DNA of 9,874 bases, taken from an uncultured Clostridia bacterium. Its GTDB lineage: Bacteria > Bacillota_A > Clostridia > Oscillospirales > Acutalibacteraceae. The stretch covers positions 1-9,874 of the forward strand of contig CALAEU010000018.1 of the NCBI GenBank assembly GCA_937891215.1, read 5' to 3'. Position numbers and translations under genes: made by a program. The notes under the pieces are model-generated. The model saw only the letters and a program-made list of their open reading frames with translations, searched no databases and was not told the DNA's origin. The first letter of the stretch is position 1. Every line of letters begins with the position of its first letter. Shown one piece after another: positions 5,479-9,874 of this stretch.

Positions 5479-6223
5479 CATATTTACACCATCTGTACGG
5501 CGTACCCATTTTGATTTTTTCACCGTTTCGTGAGAGTAATTCATCTACTCTTACAAATTCGTAGCCTTGTTCCTGTAATTCAGGAATTGCACGAAGTACT
5601 GCTTCGACAGTTTCTTTGTTTGTATCGTGAAGAAGAATTATGTCACCATCACTTGCTTTTTTCATAATTCTTTCATAGATATAATCGGCATCTTTGTCTT
5701 TCCAATCGTAAGTTGAAAACGTCCAGTTTACAAACACAACATCAAGTTTTTTTAACTGATATGCAGAAACATCTCCGTAAGGTGCACGGAGATACATTGT
5801 TCTGTCACCTGTTATATTTTCAATAATATTAAATGTTTTACCTATGCTTTTTTCACATTCTTCGAGTGTATGAAGTGGCAGACGGATATGGTCATAAGTA
5901 TGATTACCTATTAAATGACCTTCATCATAAGCTCTTTTTACAACTTCGGGATTTTGCTCTGCTTTACTGCCAATTACAAAAAACGATACTTTTGCATTAT
6001 ACTCTTTTAATCCCTCAAGCAAATCTTCTGTATACCCTGTTGGCCCATCATCAAAAGTCAGTGCAATTGCCTTTTCACCAACGTTACTATCAGGCAACTG
6101 ATAACGGAGTGTGCCATCAGGAATACTTCTTGACATTATAAGAATAAGAATTAACATCGGGATTAAAACAAGCATATCGCGAAATGTTTTTTTCTCATAT
6201 TTGTTAAGTTTAATTTTTTTCAT
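5456..6223 (-). CDS. Membrane-anchored polysaccharide deacetylase (NodB domain)
   Basis: A 255-residue enzyme of carbohydrate esterase family 4, which removes acetyl groups from N-acetylated sugars, in Firmicutes often peptidoglycan. A positively charged N-terminus is followed by one membrane helix (about residues 17-31), so the catalytic domain should lie outside the membrane. NodB motifs: TFDDGP at 56-61 (Asp58 base, Asp59 metal), HTYDH at 108-112 (both metal His), RAPYG at 146-150 and ILLHD at 196-200. The catalytic set is complete. Start: ATG 6223 follows the ftsZ terminator; an ATG at 6268 would place 15 residues across that hairpin and is unlikely. No clear ribosome binding site is seen at 6223, a weakness. 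The last residues (ERSAFSF) are encoded by the hairpin repeat, hinting that an insertion changed the C-terminus. Substrate not determined. Confidence 0.87.
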   Translation of the reverse strand: MKKIKLNKYEKKTFRDMLVLIPMLILILIMSRSIPDGTLRYQLPDSNVGEKAIALTFDDGPTGYTEDLLEGLKEYNAKVSFFVIGSKAEQNPEVVKRAYDEGHLIGNHTYDHIRLPLHTLEECEKSIGKTFNIIENITGDRTMYLRAPYGDVSAYQLKKLDVVFVNWTFSTYDWKDKDADYIYERIMKKASDGDIILLHDTNKETVEAVLRAIPELQEQGYEFVRVDELLSRNGEKIKMGTPYRWCKYERSAFSF

Positions 6224-6225
6224 AT

Positions 6226-6266
6226 TAAAAACACAAATGCCGATTGAGAATTTTCTCTCAACCGGC
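6226..6266 (-). terminator. Intrinsic terminator after ftsZ
   Basis: On the minus strand GCCGGTTGAGA pairs with TCTCAATCGGC (6239-6266; 11 bp with one G-U, 6-base loop), followed by ATTTGTGTTTTT. It starts 17 bases after the ftsZ stop and sits directly before the deacetylase start, so the deacetylase depends on readthrough or an unseen promoter. Confidence 0.7.
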
Positions 6267-6282
6267 ATATTCTTTCGTTAAA

Positions 6283-7383
6283 TTATCTGTTTCTGAAAAG
6301 GTCGAGAATATCACCAATATCGTCATCATCACTTGATGAAGAATATACAGAATCTGACTCAACACTTGAAGATGCAGTTGTTGCAGTAGTTGTTGCACCT
6401 GCTTTATTTGGGAAACCATTAGCATCTGTTCCAAAACCAGTAGCAATAACTGTAACGATTAATTCATCATCAAGAGATTCGTTGAATGTAACACCGAAGA
6501 TGATGTTTGCATCAACATCTGCTGCACTTGAAACAATTGTTGAAGCGTCTGTAACTTCTTCAAGAGTGATATCAGGTGAAGCTGTGATGCTTATAATAAG
6601 ACCTTTTGCACCCTGAATTGTTGTTTCAAGAAGTGGGCTTGAAATAGCTGCGTGTGCTGCTGCAGAAGCCTTTTCTTTACCAGAAGCACGACCAACACCC
6701 ATATGAGCATGACCAGCATCTTTCATAACTGCACTGATATCTGCAAAGTCGAGGTTAATAAGACCGTCAACTTTAATAAGGTCTGAAATACTCTTGACAC
6801 CCTGACGGAGAACATCATCAGCAATTGCGAATGCGTTCTGGAATGTAATTTTTTGTTCAGTAACTAATTTGAGTCTTTCATTAGGAATAACAATAAGACT
6901 ATCAACATGCTGTGCAAGTTCAGCAATACCTGCTTCTGCCTGTTGCATTCTTCTTCTTCCTTCAAATTCAAAAGGCTTTGTAACAATACCAACTGTAAGA
7001 ATACCGCGTTCTTTTGCAATTTGTGCAATTGCAGGAGCAGCACCTGTACCGGTACCACCGCCCATACCAGCAGTAATAAATACCATATTTGTATCGTTTA
7101 ATGTATCTACAATAATATCTCGACTTTCTTCAGCTGCTTTAAGACCCATTTCTGGACGAGCACCTGCACCGCGACCACCAGTAACTTTGTCACCTATTGC
7201 AATTTTGTGAGTAGCTTTTGATGATTCGAGTGCTTGTCTATCAGTATTGATAGCAACAAACTCAACACCCTGAACACCTGCAGATACCATTCGGTTAATA
7301 GCGTTACCGCCGCCACCACCGACACCTATAACTTTTATTTGAGTATTTTCTTCGAATTCAGTTGTAACATTTTCAAATGCCAT
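6283..7383 (-). CDS. ftsZ: Cell division protein FtsZ
   Basis: FtsZ is the tubulin-like GTPase that polymerises into the Z-ring at midcell. The 366-residue protein has the N-terminal GTPase start [17 protein letters not shown] (16-32), the signature GGGTGTG at 108-114, and the T7 loop NLDFAD at 210-215, whose Asp residues complete the neighbouring subunit's active site. A C-terminal domain follows up to about residue 320, then a Ser/Thr/Asp-rich linker and the terminal peptide [11 protein letters not shown], which normally binds FtsA, SepF or ZapA-like partners. Length is typical, with a short linker. The start is fixed by AGGAGGA (7391-7397), 7 bases upstream. It follows ftsQ with a 172-base gap and no ftsA between. 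A terminator ends the unit at 6226-6266. Confidence 0.97.
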   Translation of the reverse strand: MAFENVTTEFEENTQIKVIGVGGGGGNAINRMVSAGVQGVEFVAINTDRQALESSKATHKIAIGDKVTGGRGAGARPEMGLKAAEESRDIIVDTLNDTNMVFITAGMGGGTGTGAAPAIAQIAKERGILTVGIVTKPFEFEGRRRMQQAEAGIAELAQHVDSLIVIPNERLKLVTEQKITFQNAFAIADDVLRQGVKSISDLIKVDGLINLDFADISAVMKDAGHAHMGVGRASGKEKASAAAHAAISSPLLETTIQGAKGLIISITASPDITLEEVTDASTIVSSAADVDANIIFGVTFNESLDDELIVTVIATGFGTDANGFPNKAGATTTATTASSSVESDSVYSSSSDDDDIGDILDLFRNR

Positions 7384-7555
7384 TTGAACTTCCTCCTAAT
7401 ATCAAGTATCACGGACATATTTGCCCCAAATACAGAAATCCTTGTAAAAAATTATAAATTATCCATATAATGTTACCACACAAATGTAATAATAGCAAGA
7501 GATTTTTTGGATTTTTATTACATATTTGTAATTTTATTGAAAAATAACCAAATTC
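7384..7555 (-). other. ftsQ-ftsZ intergenic region, likely with own ftsZ promoter
   Basis: The 172 bases are AT-rich and hold no gene. A weak minus-strand promoter candidate is TTGCTA-17-TAACAT around 7470-7500. A short inverted repeat, ATTACA/TGTAAT with a 4-base loop near 7517-7533, lies just after the ftsQ stop and is too weak to be called a terminator. The length of the gap suggests separate control of ftsZ. Confidence 0.3.
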
Positions 7556-8491
7556 TTACTGTTCATCGGTAGTTTTTTCTTGTGTTTTGTTTAAATTATC
7601 AGTAGTTTCCTCAGGAACTGCAGTTGTTGTTTCATAATCTCCTGCTTTAAAATACACTTTAGGTTCTGTTCTTAAATCCAGAACACCGATTTCATATTGA
7701 TTTATTTCATTTTCTCTTTCTATTGCTGCTGCAGCTCTTAAAATTTTAGTTTCAAGATTTAAAGATGACCCAACAAGAATTTTAATTCTGTCGTTATATA
7801 TAATAAAAATATTTGATGTATCTGTAACATTTATTTCCGTTAAACCAGATATACCTGCTTTTGTAACAGCTTTTAACAACTCTATTAAAATATCCCCATT
7901 TTCTTTGGTTTTAAAACTAATTGTTTCACTTTCTTTGAAACTTTCTGTTTCAACTCCTGTTACAACAGGTATTCCTTCATTTAAAATAGCGGCATCCGAA
8001 TCTAAAACTTTACCATTTTCATTTATTAAAATAAAATTACCTTTATTTGATATTGCCGCTGCAGCATATGTATCTGTAATATTGATTATAAGTGTTGATG
8101 GTAACTCTCTTTCTATTGTTACAGCCCCTACAAACGGTAATGAATTCATAAGATTTTCTGCTATTTGCTCTTCAGAAGAAAGTAAAAGACTGTCTCCTGT
8201 TTCAACACCGCAATTTTCTATAATTATTTTTTGTGGATATGTTTTTGTACCTTTTGCTTTTATTGTATCTACTTTAAAAAACACAGTTAAAGCAAGTACT
8301 AAACCTATTATACCCACAACTATCAATAAAACAAATGAAAAAATTGCTTTTCTTATTGCTCTGCGTCTTTTCAAGCGTTTTTTCTTTCTTGAGCGAACTT
8401 CATCACGAGATAACTGTTGCCCACTGGCACCTGTAAAACCAGTAGGCAATTTTATAATATTTGATGTGTTATTTTTCTTCATGTTTGCCAT
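7556..8491 (-). CDS. ftsQ: Cell division protein FtsQ/DivIB
   Basis: A bitopic divisome protein that, with FtsL and FtsB/DivIC, controls septal peptidoglycan synthesis. The 311-residue protein has a basic cytoplasmic N-terminus (about residues 31-48, very Lys/Arg-rich), a single membrane helix (50-72), and a POTRA domain beginning FKVDTIKAKG near 72-81 and reaching about 140, with the typical ELPSTLIINITD strand. A beta domain follows, then a Thr/Glu-rich extracellular tail (about 290-311). Family identity rests on this architecture and the position between murA and ftsZ. The start ATG 8491 overlaps the end of murA by 23 bases, so translation is probably coupled; an AGGA lies about 12 bases upstream. 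An in-frame ATG at 8482 has no binding site. Confidence 0.88.
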   Translation of the reverse strand: MANMKKNNTSNIIKLPTGFTGASGQQLSRDEVRSRKKKRLKRRRAIRKAIFSFVLLIVVGIIGLVLALTVFFKVDTIKAKGTKTYPQKIIIENCGVETGDSLLLSSEEQIAENLMNSLPFVGAVTIERELPSTLIINITDTYAAAAISNKGNFILINENGKVLDSDAAILNEGIPVVTGVETESFKESETISFKTKENGDILIELLKAVTKAGISGLTEINVTDTSNIFIIYNDRIKILVGSSLNLETKILRAAAAIERENEINQYEIGVLDLRTEPKVYFKAGDYETTTAVPEETTDNLNKTQEKTTDEQ

Positions 8492-9698
8492 AATTTTTAT
8501 TCGTCCTAACTATATCAGCATTTAACATACAAAGATTTTCTTCGAAATTTTCATAACCGCGGTCTATATGTTTGATATCACTTACCTCTGTTACGCCAGT
8601 TGCCGTAAGTCCAGCTAAAACCAATGCAGAGCCACCACGCAAATCAGGTGAAACAACACTCGCACCATACAGTCTGTCAACACCATCGACAACTGCTACT
8701 CTTCCTTCAGTACGAATTCTTGCACCCATTCTAAGAAGTTCAGGAACATGTTTAAAACGACTTTCAAAAATGTTTTCAACAATTACACTTGTTCCTTGGG
8801 CTATTGTAGCAAGTGTCATTACAGGTGCCTGTGCATCTGTCGGGAAACCAGGATATGGTTGAGTGATAAGTTTATCTATTCTACTAAGTTTAATTGGTGC
8901 TTTAAGTCTTATTTCATCACACCTTACTGATATTTCACACCCGGTTTCTTCTAACACAGGCAAAATAGCACCAAGATGAGTAGGCACGGTATTTTTAAGA
9001 GAAATATCGCCACCTGTTATAGCGCCTGCAAAAAGATATGTTGCAGCAGCAATTCTGTCACAAATAACAGAATGTTCAGTTGCAGTTAATTTCTTTACAC
9101 CTTCAATAACTATTATGCTTTCTCCGCCGCCGTGGATTTTAGCACCACACTTATTAAGAAAATTACATAAATCTATTATTTCAGGTTCACGTGCCGCATT
9201 TATTATTGTTGTAGTACCCTCTGCAACGCTTGATGCTAAAATCGCATTTTCAGTTGCACCAACACTTGGGAAAGTGAGCGTAATTTTAGTGCCTTTAAGT
9301 TTTTTATTAACAGAACACTCAAGTCTTCCGTGTTCTTCACAAATTGTAACCCCTAATTTTCTCATTGCAAAAAGGTGTAAATCAATAGGTCTTAAACCTA
9401 TTTCGCACCCTCCTGGTGTTGAAATAACTGCTCTGCCTGTTTTTGCAAGAATTGCACCTAAAAAAATAACAGAAGAACGCATTTCTCTCATTAAGTTTTC
9501 AGGAATTTCGTATCCTGTGGCACTGGTACTGTCGATAACTAAATCTTTACCACATCTTTCTACTTTGCACCCTAAATTCTCTAAGATTTTAATAGTACTT
9601 TCAACATCTGAAAGACGGGGGCAATTATGTATTACTGATTTACCACTTACTAAATATGTTGCAGCAAGAATCGGTAAAGCACTGTTTTTTGAACCTTG
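8469..9698 (-). CDS. murA: UDP-N-acetylglucosamine 1-carboxyvinyltransferase MurA, missing its N-terminus
   Basis: MurA transfers enolpyruvate from PEP to UDP-GlcNAc, the first committed cytosolic step of peptidoglycan synthesis, and is the fosfomycin target. About 409 residues remain. The fragment opens QGSKNSALPILAATYL; the KN pair corresponds to the conserved Lys22-Asn23 of E. coli MurA. The catalytic Cys lies in STPGGCEIG at about residue 98 of the fragment, and the GFPTDAQAP loop is present. The C-terminus is complete and overlaps ftsQ. The frame stays open well upstream of the internal Met at 9491, so that Met is not the start. About 18 N-terminal residues are missing: upstream of QGSKNS the frame reads into unrelated high-GC DNA. 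Firmicutes often have two murA paralogues; I cannot tell which this is. Confidence 0.93.
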   Translation of the reverse strand, partial: QGSKNSALPILAATYLVSGKSVIHNCPRLSDVESTIKILENLGCKVERCGKDLVIDSTSATGYEIPENLMREMRSSVIFLGAILAKTGRAVISTPGGCEIGLRPIDLHLFAMRKLGVTICEEHGRLECSVNKKLKGTKITLTFPSVGATENAILASSVAEGTTTIINAAREPEIIDLCNFLNKCGAKIHGGGESIIVIEGVKKLTATEHSVICDRIAAATYLFAGAITGGDISLKNTVPTHLGAILPVLEETGCEISVRCDEIRLKAPIKLSRIDKLITQPYPGFPTDAQAPVMTLATIAQGTSVIVENIFESRFKHVPELLRMGARIRTEGRVAVVDGVDRLYGASVVSPDLRGGSALVLAGLTATGVTEVSDIKHIDRGYENFEENLCMLNADIVRTNKNYGKHEEK

Positions 9699-9700
9699 CG
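9691..9700. other. Probable chimeric junction, right side
   Basis: Reading left, MurA is conserved up to QGSKNS (codons at about 9684-9698). Reading right, a different protein on the other strand is conserved from about 9698. G+C jumps from the AT-rich core to about 56% (87 of 154 bases in 9721-9874). The two conserved frames meet within about 5-10 bases (around CCTTGCGG), consistent with a short-homology join. Both genes are cut inside their conserved domains, so this is unlikely to be a natural functional arrangement. Confidence 0.85.
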
Positions 9701-9874
9701 GGAAATGTGCTGCTGTTTGCCCCCTGCCATGACACGGTATACCATTTCAATACCACCCGTGTGGTAAAGCTGGATCCCACAGATCCGGAGCAGGTGACCC
9801 AGGCAGAGATCATCGCCCGGGAGCAGGTATTTGAGATCATGGCGCTGCTCACGGAGATCCCCGGCTACGAAAAA
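9698..9874 (+). CDS. Internal fragment of an FAD-dependent oxidoreductase
   Basis: An open frame of 59 codons runs to the right edge without start or stop. Readable pieces are AGNVLLFAPCHDTVYHFN, then TTRVVKLDPTDPEQVTQAEI, then EQVFEIMALLTEIPGYEK. The pattern LPxGNVLLF, then FNTTRV, then DPTDPxxVTxAEIxxRxQVxE resembles the FAD-dependent oxidoreductase family of Pfam FAD_oxidored (PF12831) as I remember it; no alignment was run. The strand is opposite to murA, and the GC-rich codon use (GTG, CTG, ATC, GAG, CCC) is unlike anything in the core. It appears to be another organism's DNA. Substrate unknown. Confidence 0.55.

Noticed and set aside
6224..6268. N-terminal extension of the deacetylase from ATG 6268
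   Set aside because: The extra 15 residues would be encoded by the ftsZ terminator hairpin and its T-tract; the downstream Met precedes a normal signal anchor.
6864..7210. Frames of 113, 64 and 64 aa inside ftsZ
   Set aside because: They are antisense or out-of-frame shadows of the conserved GTPase domain with no ribosome binding site.
7905..8525. 206-aa plus-strand frame antisense to ftsQ
   Set aside because: It is a codon-bias shadow of ftsQ with no family resemblance.
9640..9852. 70-aa minus-strand and 205-aa plus-strand frames spanning the right end
   Set aside because: Both cross the inferred junction and overlap clearly conserved MurA or oxidoreductase frames; they look like shadows.

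Overview
The core of this window, about positions 464 to 9,695, reads as chromosomal DNA of a low-GC Gram-positive anaerobe, most likely a gut-type Clostridia (Oscillospiraceae/Ruminococcaceae-like). I infer this from the family mix (acetate kinase, TmcAL, a BaiN/HI0933 flavoprotein, a murA-ftsQ-ftsZ cell-division run), strong AGGAGG-type ribosome binding sites, and intergenic repeats of heptads and mini-hairpins that look like those of such genomes. I could not search a database, so taxonomy is an inference.

Both ends look foreign to the core. Positions 1 to about 460 are only about 26% G+C (counted by hand over 1-420). They carry, on the minus strand, the tail of an acetyltransferase-like gene and the start of an ispD-like gene. 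The ispD frame holds one internal TGA where a sense residue is expected, as in a genome that reads TGA as Trp (Mollicutes, code 4). From about 9,698 to the end the DNA is about 56% G+C and encodes, on the plus strand, an internal piece of an FAD-dependent oxidoreductase. It abuts murA exactly where murA loses its N-terminus. The simplest reading is a metagenomic or amplification chimera: a core of about 9.2 kb flanked by fragments of two other organisms.

Core layout: on the minus strand lie a BaiN/HI0933-family flavoprotein (464-1699) and, 13 bases upstream of it, tmcAL (1713-2900). Divergent from tmcAL is ackA (3048-4253, plus strand) with a clear sigma-A promoter and ribosome binding site. 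TmcAL uses acetate and AckA interconverts acetate and acetyl phosphate, so the pair shares a metabolite. After ackA come a heptad-repeat/mini-hairpin patch and a long hairpin terminator.

Positions 4429-4751 hold the least ordinary part: a 25-residue membrane peptide gene with a good ribosome binding site and a structured leader, facing a consensus minus-strand promoter (TTGACA-16-TATAAT) that drives no protein gene. The two transcripts converge on one perfect 13-bp bidirectional terminator, and their 5' ends lie in a shared inverted repeat. The layout recalls type I toxin-antitoxin loci or an RNA-bearing miniature element, but neither identity is proven.

Leftward-transcribed genes follow: a DUF3267-like membrane zincin (4756-5331), a hairpin-mosaic repeat that supplies the last codons of a membrane-anchored polysaccharide deacetylase (5456-6223), a terminator, ftsZ, ftsQ/divIB and murA (5'-truncated at the junction). 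Transcription of the last group runs murA, ftsQ, ftsZ: peptidoglycan precursor synthesis, divisome and Z-ring, followed by a wall-modifying enzyme. No rRNA, tRNA, CRISPR array or recognisable transposase is present.
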